Shown piece after piece: positions 15,232-23,056 of a stretch of 40,334 nt of DNA. Under the pieces are notes generated by a model. The model ran no database searches, was not told the DNA's origin, and saw only the letters and a list, made by a program, of their open reading frames with translations. The stretch is from contig NZ_LKDW01000036.1 in the NCBI RefSeq assembly GCF_001401805.1, positions 1-40,334 on the forward strand, written 5' to 3'. A program made the translations under genes and the position numbers. The number at the start of each line of letters is the position of its first letter. Position 1 is the first letter of the stretch. This stretch comes from Pseudoalteromonas sp. P1-25 (GTDB lineage Bacteria; Pseudomonadota; Gammaproteobacteria; Enterobacterales; Alteromonadaceae).

Positions 15232-17742
15232 TTAACCATTATCCTTACTTATTCTGCTGTTAGTCTGCTTTGCAAACAAGTTAGAGGCTATATCAATTGG
15301 GTAATTATCGTTTATTAGCTCACTAATAAATTCAGAATACCCAGATGGCGGCGCAATTAAATAGCTTTTATGCTTAGCACGTGTGATCCCTACGTACAAT
15401 AAACGTCGCTCCTCAGAATGCTTAAAAGTATCTTGCGTGGGTAATAATGCCTCAACAAGTAAATTGCCAGGGTTATTGCTAGGAAAGCCTAACTTACCCT
15501 GTTCGAAACCTATAATAATACAGTAATCAGCCTCAAGTCCTTTTGCGCCGTGCAGTGTCCAAAAATGCAGTGGATTAGCAAAATTGTTACCTGCTAAGTG
15601 CTGCTCTACCTCATTAAGCATAAATCGATATCGGCTCAATACGGCAATACTGGCCGTACTATTATTTTTATTAATTGTGGCTATGATTTGCTGCACCTTT
15701 AGCGCTACTGACTTTTTACCTTGGTGTAAATCGTCAAGTAACACAACTTGAGGGGTGCTTACTTGCGTATGTGTAGTGATGTGCTTTTTATATTGTTCAG
15801 GGTTTTGCATTACAAAGCGCCCTGCCACTTCACTAATACTGTTGTTATATCTAAACGTTTTTTGCAATAACGTGAGTGAATGACTGCCTATTAAATCATT
15901 AAACCGTGTGGTCAGTGCCAAATTACCACCTGAAAACCGATAAATAGCCTGCCAATCATCGCCAACCGCAGTAAAACAAGGTTGCGGGCCATAATGTATT
16001 AACGTATTTAAAAACGCCATGCGTGCGCATGAAATATCTTGAAATTCATCAACTAAAATATGGCGCCAAGGTACACTTACCTCCCCCAATTTAATCGCCT
16101 GAGCTGCGCTTGCAATCATGCCGTCAAAATCTATAGCGTCTTGCTCTTTTAATTTTTCATTGTATACACGCTGCATTGCCACCAGCAATGTTGTATAACG
16201 CTTATGATTTATAATGCCACTTTTAGCTATTCGCGCTGCTATTTGAGAGTCAGATAGCTGTTCTCCCCTTATTGCGCTTAGACAGTTTAAGTACTTATTT
16301 ACATTTTGCTTTAACAGCCCTGTTGCAGATAAACGCTCGTACACTGCGTGGTTGTCTACAGGGTTAATGTTCACTTTATGTTTTTGTAGTTGTGCTTTTA
16401 AGCGCTGCTCAAGCTGACCTTCTTGCCAGTTATAATGAAATGTTTGCACCAAGGTTTGACCATGTTTTTTATGGTGCGCGCGTACATATTTAATATGCTC
16501 GCTATTGTGCAAGTTAGGTGCATGCTGCACTGAATTACCTTGCCTATCTGTCACAAAATGCGCCAAGTAAACCTGGTGCTGTGGCAAGTAAAAATCGGCG
16601 GTGTCATCATTTTGGTAAGTGTGTTCAATACCATACATATATAGCCAATTAGCAATTAATAAGAGCTGATAACTGCTTACTTTTAACCCCGATAGTGTGT
16701 GATAGGTTTGTGCTTTTATGGCGGTTTTAGTTACGGCATTGAGGCTATCAGTAGGTTCATATAGGGTCTCAACAAAGGTTTTACAAAAACGAGGGTCTGT
16801 TTTTAAAGTGTTGCTAAGCCACTGAGTAAACCATTTATTAAGCGCCATAGCGTCACTTGCAAATGGCGATAAGCTAAGTGCTTTATTGTCGCTTTTAAGT
16901 AGCTTAAGCCCCAGCGCATGAAACGTTAAAATAGTAGGCGGCGTAACCTTTAAATTTGCGTGCTGCGCCCTTAAATTAAAGCGCTCAGTTAACTCGTTTG
17001 CCGCATTTTTATTATAAGCGAGTATCAGTATTTGCTCGGGCTTTACACCTTCATGAACTATTAAATCTAGAGCCTTTGCAACCATTACCGATGTTTTACC
17101 TGTGCCTGCGGCCGCTAACACCAAATTTTTATCGTTATTGCGTATAACGCCAAGGCGCTGCTCGCGTGTAAGCGGATTTGCTTCAACCACATTATAAAAA
17201 TCGGCTCTTGCCGTAAGTGTTTTTTGCTCATAACTTTTACGCAACTGCTCTGTGGCGTGCGCTACTGTTGGTGAGCTACTTAAAATCGTTAAAAATTTAA
17301 TATTAATGGCCGATAAATGCTGCTGCCACAGTGCTGGCAAAGCGTTGTACCGGTGTGCCAATGAAAACACCGCCGATTTAAGTAACGGCACATTTGAGTC
17401 ACGAAGATACTCATTTGTTGCATAACGTTTTACAAGCGTTTTTGCTGTATTCACTTTTTCTTCTAGGTGATTGGCAAACTCGCTGTTTAGCTGCTCACTA
17501 AGCGTTTGAGCCTGCTGTTTATTTAAAAGGCTAATTACCGTTTTTGTACCATGGTTGAGGGTTATTTTCCCGCTAAATAGGCCTTTTTTAAATTGGGTAA
17601 AATTAGTAAAGTCGCTAATTAAATAGGCGCGTGAGGTATTATTTTTACAATGTATAACAAGTGAATTTTGCTTAATAGTAACGGTGCTAATACGCGTAAA
17701 AAAACGTCCTAACCAGCTTGGAGTGGCAATAAACTGCGCCAT
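15232..17742 (-). CDS. helD: DNA helicase IV (HelD), UvrD/Rep superfamily, with degenerate nuclease-like insertion
   Basis: This is an SF1A 3'-5' DNA helicase. Residues 1-180 correspond to the N-terminal region of helicase IV. Then come a Q-motif ANPLTREQR (188-196), Walker A AAAGTGKTS (210-218), motif Ib TFHALGLKLL, Walker B ILVDEFQDI (562-570), motif III VGDDWQAIYRFSGG, and motif VI RRLLYVGITRAKHKSYL. The close match WRHILVDEFQDIS plus VGDDWQAIYRFSG supports HelD rather than UvrD or Rep. At 836 residues it is about 150 longer than E. coli HelD (684). The excess (about 350-465) resembles the PD-(D/E)XK-like insertion seen in some UvrD-like helicases (IANWLYMYGIEHTY, ADFYLPQHQVYLAHF, TLVQTFHYNW) but with most acidic residues replaced. 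ATG at 17742; it stands alone. Confidence 0.85.
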   Translation of the reverse strand: MAQFIATPSWLGRFFTRISTVTIKQNSLVIHCKNNTSRAYLISDFTNFTQFKKGLFSGKITLNHGTKTVISLLNKQQAQTLSEQLNSEFANHLEEKVNTAKTLVKRYATNEYLRDSNVPLLKSAVFSLAHRYNALPALWQQHLSAINIKFLTILSSSPTVAHATEQLRKSYEQKTLTARADFYNVVEANPLTREQRLGVIRNNDKNLVLAAAGTGKTSVMVAKALDLIVHEGVKPEQILILAYNKNAANELTERFNLRAQHANLKVTPPTILTFHALGLKLLKSDNKALSLSPFASDAMALNKWFTQWLSNTLKTDPRFCKTFVETLYEPTDSLNAVTKTAIKAQTYHTLSGLKVSSYQLLLIANWLYMYGIEHTYQNDDTADFYLPQHQVYLAHFVTDRQGNSVQHAPNLHNSEHIKYVRAHHKKHGQTLVQTFHYNWQEGQLEQRLKAQLQKHKVNINPVDNHAVYERLSATGLLKQNVNKYLNCLSAIRGEQLSDSQIAARIAKSGIINHKRYTTLLVAMQRVYNEKLKEQDAIDFDGMIASAAQAIKLGEVSVPWRHILVDEFQDISCARMAFLNTLIHYGPQPCFTAVGDDWQAIYRFSGGNLALTTRFNDLIGSHSLTLLQKTFRYNNSISEVAGRFVMQNPEQYKKHITTHTQVSTPQVVLLDDLHQGKKSVALKVQQIIATINKNNSTASIAVLSRYRFMLNEVEQHLAGNNFANPLHFWTLHGAKGLEADYCIIIGFEQGKLGFPSNNPGNLLVEALLPTQDTFKHSEERRLLYVGITRAKHKSYLIAPPSGYSEFISELINDNYPIDIASNLFAKQTNSRISKDNG

Positions 17743-18030
17743 AAAACCTTGAATAGACTGAAATTAAAAATAAATTTTACCATAGTTTAAATACCAAAGC
17801 GCGTTGCGCTTTAAAAGTGAGGGGTTAGCCAAGCAAGTATAAACGTTTATTATAAAGTGCCTGTATGCTGCGAACATTTAATGTTTATACGATGGTAAAT
17901 AACCCCTAAAAAATAAACACACCTTATTTACTCCTAAGCAGGTGTTTAAATTTGCTTAAATTTCACGTTTGAATATTGAAGAAAGTGCACTATTGGTTTA
18001 ATGTGAAGTTTTTATTAAACGAGAAATAAT

Positions 18031-18615
18031 ATGGATTTAACTAAGGAAGAGTTAAGTTTTATTTCGTCTGTTGTAGGCAGTAACAAGGACAATACAAACG
18101 ATAACTCACAGCTTAGCTTAAGAACCACCTTACCCGATACACTAAAAGGTTTGTTGTCTCATGCTAAATTAACTATGTTAGCTGAAGTTGGGCATTATCA
18201 ATTGTGGTTTCCGCTTGAGTTTAAGCTCAACGATGATGGTTACTTAAACCCCGTACTAAGTGCGCCAGAGGTTATTGATACCGAAGGTGTAGATAGAAGC
18301 TGGCGTTATTCTGATCTTAACCTACAAAGTGAGCGCTTTTATGTACTTTCGCTCTCTAGTAGTGGCGTGCTACTAAAACCCCGCGACCATCGCTACAGCC
18401 TTACCCACGCGCAACATATTACATTTAAACTACCCAATAAGAAAAAAGTCACTCTACTTGTAGATTTAGTCCGTAAAACTAACTTAGGCTATGCCGCTAA
18501 AATTGTCAGTATTAAAAGTGGTAAAGAAGCACTGCGTGAGTATTTATTCGAAAAACATAAACGCGAAAACGCCACCTTATATGAAAATACGTCTGACGTA
18601 ACCGAGCATTTCTAG
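18031..18615 (+). CDS. Hypothetical protein, possible PilZ-like domain
   Basis: The 194-residue cytosolic protein is not firmly recognised. Residues 40-90 contain LTMLAEVGHYQLWFPLEFKL and the second half carries RFYVLSLSSSGVLLKPRDHR, resembling the '(D/N)xSxxG' strand of c-di-GMP-binding PilZ domains, followed by strands ITFKLPNKKKVTLLVDLV and GYAAKIVSI. The RxxxR motif required for c-di-GMP binding is not evident, so it may be a PilZ-fold protein that does not bind the nucleotide. GAGAAATAAT precedes the ATG. It stands divergent from helD and upstream of an M14 peptidase gene 64 bp on. Confidence 0.5.
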   Translation: MDLTKEELSFISSVVGSNKDNTNDNSQLSLRTTLPDTLKGLLSHAKLTMLAEVGHYQLWFPLEFKLNDDGYLNPVLSAPEVIDTEGVDRSWRYSDLNLQSERFYVLSLSSSGVLLKPRDHRYSLTHAQHITFKLPNKKKVTLLVDLVRKTNLGYAAKIVSIKSGKEALREYLFEKHKRENATLYENTSDVTEHF

Positions 18616-18679
18616 TTGCAGGCTTTTTCTAGCAACGATAAGCTAATGCCTTTGTAAAGCGATAAATTAAAGGCACACA

Positions 18680-19594
18680 ATGAGCGACTCTTTATACCCA
18701 ATCGGTACCCCCAATACACCTTGGAATAGCAGTGATAAAGCAGCATGGTTACAACTTCAACAAAAAAAGCGTGATTACAACCAGCTCGTTGTGAGTAAAA
18801 TCAAGCAACCTAACGCGTTTTTACATGTTGAGCAGTACGGCGAGTTAGACTATTCACCACTTAAGTTCCCTCTTTATGCATATAAAAGTAAAAATTGGCA
18901 AAGTGATCGCCCAACCATCTTAATTACTGGCGGGGTGCACGGCTACGAAACAAGTGGCGTTATGGGGGCGCTGGCATTTGCTCAAACTGACGCTCAAGAA
19001 TATATAAATAATTTTAACTTTGTTATTGCGCCGTGTATTAGCCCCTGGGGCTTTGAAACCATAAACCGTTGGAACCCTGAGGCCATTGACCCTAACCGCT
19101 CTTTTTACGATAACAGCCCAGCCCAAGAATCAGCTGCTATTATGAAATATGTAACCTCGCTTAACACTGAGTTAGTTGCGCACATTGACTTACACGAAAC
19201 CACAGACACAGACAACAGTGAGTTTAGGCCGGCCTTAGCTGCCCGCGATGGTAAACTTAACACTAACTGGAACATACCAGATGGCTTTTATTTAGTGGCA
19301 GATAGCAAAAAACCAGCCCCCGAGTTTCAAAAGGCCATTTTAAATAGTGTTGAGAAGGTAACCCACATCGCCCCTAGCGACGAAAATAATCAATTAATTG
19401 GTGTACCGCAGGAACAATTTGGCGTTATAAACTACGCAGCTCGCGAATTGGGCTTATGCATGGGCTTTACTGACGCCCCGTATGTAACAACAACCGAAGT
19501 ATACCCTGATAGCCCAAGCGCCTCAGATGAGCAGTGTACTCAAGCGCAAGTAGCTGTTATTACCGGTGCGTTAGATTATTTAAAGTCACTTTAA
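18680..19594 (+). CDS. M14-family zinc metallopeptidase
   Basis: The 304-residue protein has the carboxypeptidase-fold zinc motif: LITGGVHGYETSG (His87 and Glu90), IDPNRSF (Asn139-Arg140, substrate carboxylate binding) and AHIDLHETT (third zinc ligand, His172). The candidate catalytic glutamate is near the C-terminus (TTTEVY). No signal peptide, so it should be cytosolic. Family members of this type trim peptides or amidated amino acids; substrate unknown. AAAGG precedes the ATG. A STAS-like gene follows 30 bp downstream, so the two may be cotranscribed. Confidence 0.8.
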   Translation: MSDSLYPIGTPNTPWNSSDKAAWLQLQQKKRDYNQLVVSKIKQPNAFLHVEQYGELDYSPLKFPLYAYKSKNWQSDRPTILITGGVHGYETSGVMGALAFAQTDAQEYINNFNFVIAPCISPWGFETINRWNPEAIDPNRSFYDNSPAQESAAIMKYVTSLNTELVAHIDLHETTDTDNSEFRPALAARDGKLNTNWNIPDGFYLVADSKKPAPEFQKAILNSVEKVTHIAPSDENNQLIGVPQEQFGVINYAARELGLCMGFTDAPYVTTTEVYPDSPSASDEQCTQAQVAVITGALDYLKSL

Positions 19595-19624
19595 TTTTGC
19601 ACTAATTTAAATTAGGAGCCTGCC

Positions 19625-20035
19625 ATGAAATACAAAAATAAACATGCAGAGGTTACTCTATCCGTTGAGGGCAATATCGTGATTGCCCAGTTTAGCGGAA
19701 ATTTAGACCTTGAGGTGTTAGCTAGCTTTAAAGCCGCTCTTTTTGAAACAGTCGCTGAATTTGAAGGTAAACAATGGGGTTACATAAGCGACTCATCGTG
19801 TGTGCTTGCGGCTACACCCGATGCAGAGAAAGAAATGGTTGCCATAAGTACACATATGCAACAGACTAACTGCTTAATAAGTGCATTTGTTCTCACCTCC
19901 CCTATTGCTATAAGCCAAATGCAGCGAATAATGCAAAACGCTAAACGCGATGTAGATTTTAACCAATGTTTATTTGATAACCTAGATGCTGCAAAACGTT
20001 TTATTTCATCGCAATTAAGTAATGGCGTGAGCTAA
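19625..20035 (+). CDS. STAS/SpoIIAA-like protein
   Basis: The 136-residue soluble protein begins with strands and helices in the SpoIIAA-like order: VTLSVEGNIVIAQFSGNLDLEVLASFKAA (strand-strand-helix), then WGYISDSSCVLAATPDAEKEMVAIS, and a C-terminal LISAFVLTSPIAISQMQRIM and FDNLDAAKRFISSQL. This suggests a STAS-fold protein that may act in protein-protein signalling or lipid binding; the assignment is by general pattern only. AGGAG is well placed upstream of the ATG. It is convergent with ccoG. Confidence 0.6.
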   Translation: MKYKNKHAEVTLSVEGNIVIAQFSGNLDLEVLASFKAALFETVAEFEGKQWGYISDSSCVLAATPDAEKEMVAISTHMQQTNCLISAFVLTSPIAISQMQRIMQNAKRDVDFNQCLFDNLDAAKRFISSQLSNGVS

Positions 20036-20053
20036 CTTTAGCCCAAGCCATTG

Positions 20054-21436
20054 CTAGTTTTTATAAAACTGACTTGTTTTAGTAATGGCTATGTCTGGAT
20101 TTTCATTAGCTGAAATAATAAAGCTCACTGGCGTTACTTTTTTTTCAATGTCGTAACCATCGGCGGTGACTGTAACCGGGATTTTCTTCATGAGTCCTGG
20201 TAATACCAAAATAGAGCTTGGCGCACTAAGCATAGCCTTTGGTAACCCTTCTATGGCTATGGCGTAATGCATTGGCTGCTGAGTTTTATTGATAATAGTG
20301 AGTGTATATGGGTTTTCTACTAAACCTTCATAATTTACACGGTACAAGGCGTTTCTGTCGCGCAGTACCGATGCCTCTATTGGCGTACGTTGCAACCCCC
20401 ATGCAACCATAGAAATAATTAACACCCCTGTTAATACGCCATACCCCACTAATTTAAGCCTAAATGGATTGGTTTTTTTACCTTCGAGCTGTTTTTCGCT
20501 GGCGTATTTAATTAACCCTTTTTGATAACCAAATTTATCCATAGTGTCATCACAGGCATCAATACATAACCCACAATTTATACACTCATACTGCAAGCCG
20601 TTACGAATATCTATGCCCGCAGGACATACCTCTACACATAAATTACAGTCTACACAGTCGCCTAAATCAAGTGCTTTAGGGTCTGCTTTACGTTTACGGG
20701 GGCCGCGGTTTTCGCCGCGCTTTGCATCGTAGCTTACTACCAATGTATCTTTATCAAACATCACCGATTGAAAGCGAGAATACGGGCATGCCACGTTACA
20801 CATTTTTTCGCGTAAAAAGCCAGCATTTCCATAAGTACAAAATGCAAATAAAAACACCCAAAAGCTCGTTATACCCGACCACTGCAAGGTAAACATTTCA
20901 AGGTATAAGCTTTTAGCGGGAATAAAGTACGCCATAAACGAGGTGGCCGTAAGCAGTGATATAACAAGCCACGCAGCATGTTTTGTTATTTTTTTACGCC
21001 ACTTTAAAGCACTCCATGGCGATTTATCTAACTTTATACGCTGATTACGCGTACCTTCTATACGTTGCTCTACCCAACTAAACATTAACATCCAGATTGT
21101 TTGGGGGCAGGTATATCCACACCACACGCGGCCAAGCCAATTCGTGACAAAAAACAATGCAAAGGCGCCTACCATAAATAGCAGCGCTAAAATCATAAAG
21201 TCTTGTGGCAGTAAGGTTAAGCTAAAAATTGTAAATTTTTGCGTTGCTACATCTAATAGCACCGCTTGCTCTCCTTTATATTGTATCCAAGGTATGGCTA
21301 TAAATGTGAGCATAAGTAGCCAACCTAAGTTACGCCTTATGCGCTGAAAAAAGCCTTTTTGTTCGCGAATGTAAATCGGGCCCTCTGTTTTGTAGGGCTT
21401 AATGAGCATGTCTTCTTCTTTAATATCAAACTTCAT
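20054..21436 (-). CDS. ccoG: Cytochrome c oxidase accessory protein CcoG (FixG/RdxA family)
   Basis: CcoG is an inner-membrane iron-sulfur protein needed for maturation of cbb3-type cytochrome oxidase, with a proposed role in reducing copper for its delivery. The 460-residue protein has membrane helices at about 37-55, 78-98, 155-175 and 190-205, the motif VWCGYTCPQTIWM in the NapH-like part, two [4Fe-4S] clusters (CVDCNLCVEVCPAG and CINCGLCIDACD, about 250-285), a further helix (about 330-350) and a C-terminal Ig-like FixG domain. The ccoNOP genes are not in the window. It is preceded by a probable sigma-54 control region (21474-21588) and the gene for a sigma-54 activator. Confidence 0.95.
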   Translation of the reverse strand: MKFDIKEEDMLIKPYKTEGPIYIREQKGFFQRIRRNLGWLLMLTFIAIPWIQYKGEQAVLLDVATQKFTIFSLTLLPQDFMILALLFMVGAFALFFVTNWLGRVWCGYTCPQTIWMLMFSWVEQRIEGTRNQRIKLDKSPWSALKWRKKITKHAAWLVISLLTATSFMAYFIPAKSLYLEMFTLQWSGITSFWVFLFAFCTYGNAGFLREKMCNVACPYSRFQSVMFDKDTLVVSYDAKRGENRGPRKRKADPKALDLGDCVDCNLCVEVCPAGIDIRNGLQYECINCGLCIDACDDTMDKFGYQKGLIKYASEKQLEGKKTNPFRLKLVGYGVLTGVLIISMVAWGLQRTPIEASVLRDRNALYRVNYEGLVENPYTLTIINKTQQPMHYAIAIEGLPKAMLSAPSSILVLPGLMKKIPVTVTADGYDIEKKVTPVSFIISANENPDIAITKTSQFYKN

Positions 21437-21473
21437 AGTACTTACTTAATAGTGACGGTATTAAGTATACTTT

Positions 21474-21489
21474 TGCAACTTTCAGACCA
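21474..21489 (-). promoter_or_regulatory. Putative sigma-54 promoter (-24/-12) of ccoG
   Basis: On the minus strand TGGTCTGAAAGTTGCA matches the sigma-54 consensus TGGCACGNNNNTTGCW at the invariant GG and GC, with the required 10-bp distance between them and a full TTGCA. Transcription should start near 21463, 27 bp before the ccoG ATG. Three consensus positions of the -24 block differ. Confidence 0.55.
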
Positions 21490-21504
21490 AGCTAAAACTT
21501 GATG

Positions 21505-21517
21505 TAAACACTTGATA
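21505..21517 (-). promoter_or_regulatory. IHF-binding site between UAS and ccoG promoter
   Basis: On the minus strand TATCAAGTGTTTA fits the IHF consensus WATCAANNNNTTR at all specified positions. An A/T-rich tract (about 21517-21550) adjoins it on the upstream side, as is usual for IHF sites. It lies between the palindrome and the -24/-12 element, where DNA bending is needed for activator contact. Confidence 0.55.
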
Positions 21518-21549
21518 TAAAAGAATATTTTTTTGTACTTATAAATTAT

Positions 21550-21588
21550 ATTCGTGATATTTAACGAAACTCGTTAAATATCACGAAT
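21550..21588. promoter_or_regulatory. Perfect palindrome, probable upstream activating sequence (two 16-bp sites)
   Basis: Arms of 18 bp (ATTCGTGATATTTAACGA and its exact complement) flank a 3-nt centre AAC. Each half contains a 16-bp near-palindrome, TCGTGATATTTAACGA (21552-21567) and TCGTTAAATATCACGA (21571-21586), centred 19 bp apart. The element overlaps the stop codon of the sigma-54 activator gene and lies about 105 bp upstream of the predicted ccoG start of transcription. A related copy is at 23010-23025. No T-run follows on the minus strand, so it is a poor terminator for the activator gene. Confidence 0.6.
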
Positions 21589-22999
21589 TTTTAGCAATAC
21601 CTAGTTTACGCATTTTAGAACGAAGCGTGCTCTCTGGTAGCCCTAACTTACTTGCTGCGCCTTTATCACCGGATATTTGCCAATTAGATAGTTCAAGCAC
21701 GGCAATAATATGCTGCTTTTGTGCTTCAGCAAGTGTTAAAGAGGCATTAACCACATTGCTTGTACCCGCTTGTAAGGGCTGGCTTAGCTTAAGTATGTCG
21801 TGCTTTGATAAAATAGCTTCGCGTTCGAGTACGTTTTGGAGCTCACGAATATTTCCTGGCCAGTCATAGGATTGCAATTGGCTAATCGCTTTTTTACTGA
21901 GACCTTTTAACTGCTTACCTAAACGCTTATTAAGCTGAGTAATTAAATTAGTACACAAATAAGGAATATCTTCTTTGCGCTCTCTTAGTGCCGGTACTTT
22001 AATAGGAAACACATTAAGCCGATAATATAAATCAATTCTAAAACTGCCTTTTTGCACCATTTGCCATAAGTCACGATTTGTTGCTGCCAATACTCTAATA
22101 TTTACCCTTAATGTAGTGCTACCGCCTACGCGCTCAAACTCTTGTTCTTGTAATACGCGTAGCAATTTACTTTGCGCCTCTAATGGCAACTCAGCCACTT
22201 CATCTAAAAACAACGTGCCCTTGTCGGCCAGTTCAAAGCGGCCTTTACGTCGCTCGTTTGCACCGGTAAACGCACCGCGCTCGTGGCCAAATAATTCAGA
22301 CTCTAACAAACTGGGAGTAAACGCTGCGCAGTTCACTTTTATAAATGTTTGATTACTGCGCTTACTTAACCGGTGTAAGTTACGCGCCACCAGCTCTTTT
22401 CCCGTGCCGTTTTCACCGAGTATAAGTACGGTGCTGTCGGTTTCACTAACAAGTTTGATCTGCGCCAGCATAGCTTGAAAAACATGGCTTTGGCCCACTA
22501 AACCTGAGCCTTGCCAGTCTTGGTTAAGCTCTTCAATTAAGTAGTTGTTTTCATCTTGTAGCTGCTCACTTAAGTGCTTAACTTGCTCAAGTGCTTGCTT
22601 TAGATCATTTTGTGTTTTTTTCTGCGCTGATATATCGCGAAATACCGCGACCGCACCTATTAACTCACCCTGCCTGTAAACTGGGGTAGATGTGTATTCT
22701 ACTGCAAACGAGGTGCCGTCTTTTCGCCAAAATACTTCGTTTTTAACCTCGCGGCGTTTGCCATCAAACATGGTGCAATATATTTGGCATTCATCGGCTG
22801 GATAAGGAGAGCCATCGGCGTGACTGTGATGATGATACTGATGTATTTTTTTACCTAATAACTCATCGGCTTTCCAACCGGTCATGCGTTCAGCTGCTGG
22901 GTTTACAAACACCGCATTGCCCGATAAATCAAAGCCGTAAATACCCTCTCCTACCGCATTAAGTAAAAGTTTGGGGTCATTTAAAAACTGTTTTATCAT
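21581..22999 (-). CDS. PAS domain-containing sigma-54-dependent transcriptional activator (Fis-type HTH)
   Basis: This is a bacterial enhancer-binding protein. From the ATG at 22999 it has 472 residues: a PAS sensor domain (about 8-125) with the block HADGSPYPADECQIYC, a short coiled-coil linker (about 130-160), an AAA+ domain (about 165-395) with Walker A GENGTGKE, the sigma-54-contacting GAFTGA loop (242-247), Walker B TLFLDEVAELP and the R-finger region, then a Fis-like HTH (about 425-472, DKGAASKLGLPESTLRSKMRKLGI). GAGG precedes the ATG; a GTG eight codons upstream is less likely. The PAS His/Cys residues could hold a ligand, but none is proven. It likely activates ccoG just downstream. 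Confidence 0.9.
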   Translation of the reverse strand: MIKQFLNDPKLLLNAVGEGIYGFDLSGNAVFVNPAAERMTGWKADELLGKKIHQYHHHSHADGSPYPADECQIYCTMFDGKRREVKNEVFWRKDGTSFAVEYTSTPVYRQGELIGAVAVFRDISAQKKTQNDLKQALEQVKHLSEQLQDENNYLIEELNQDWQGSGLVGQSHVFQAMLAQIKLVSETDSTVLILGENGTGKELVARNLHRLSKRSNQTFIKVNCAAFTPSLLESELFGHERGAFTGANERRKGRFELADKGTLFLDEVAELPLEAQSKLLRVLQEQEFERVGGSTTLRVNIRVLAATNRDLWQMVQKGSFRIDLYYRLNVFPIKVPALRERKEDIPYLCTNLITQLNKRLGKQLKGLSKKAISQLQSYDWPGNIRELQNVLEREAILSKHDILKLSQPLQAGTSNVVNASLTLAEAQKQHIIAVLELSNWQISGDKGAASKLGLPESTLRSKMRKLGIAKNS

Positions 23000-23009
23000 T
23001 GCATCATCC

Positions 23010-23025
23010 TCGCGAAATATCACGA
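23010..23025 (-). promoter_or_regulatory. Third copy of the 16-bp operator-like site, at the activator gene start
   Basis: TCGCGAAATATCACGA on the plus strand is identical at 14 of 16 positions to the site at 21571-21586. It lies 11 bp upstream of the activator ATG and overlaps a possible -10 (TGATAT) on the minus strand, suggesting autoregulation. Confidence 0.45.
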
Positions 23026-23056
23026 TTATTATGTCATAAAGTCACGCGCTAAACAG

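Noticed and set aside
17894..17960. AAACACACC/AGGTGTTT hairpin with T-run on the minus strand upstream of helD
   Set aside because: The stem has a bulge and a 15-nt loop and there is no minus-strand gene upstream for it to terminate; too weak to annotate.
21498..21516. CTTGAT direct repeat (13-bp period) as FNR sites upstream of ccoG
   Set aside because: FNR sites are inverted TTGAT-N4-ATCAA; these half-sites are in the same direction, and one is better explained as part of the IHF match.
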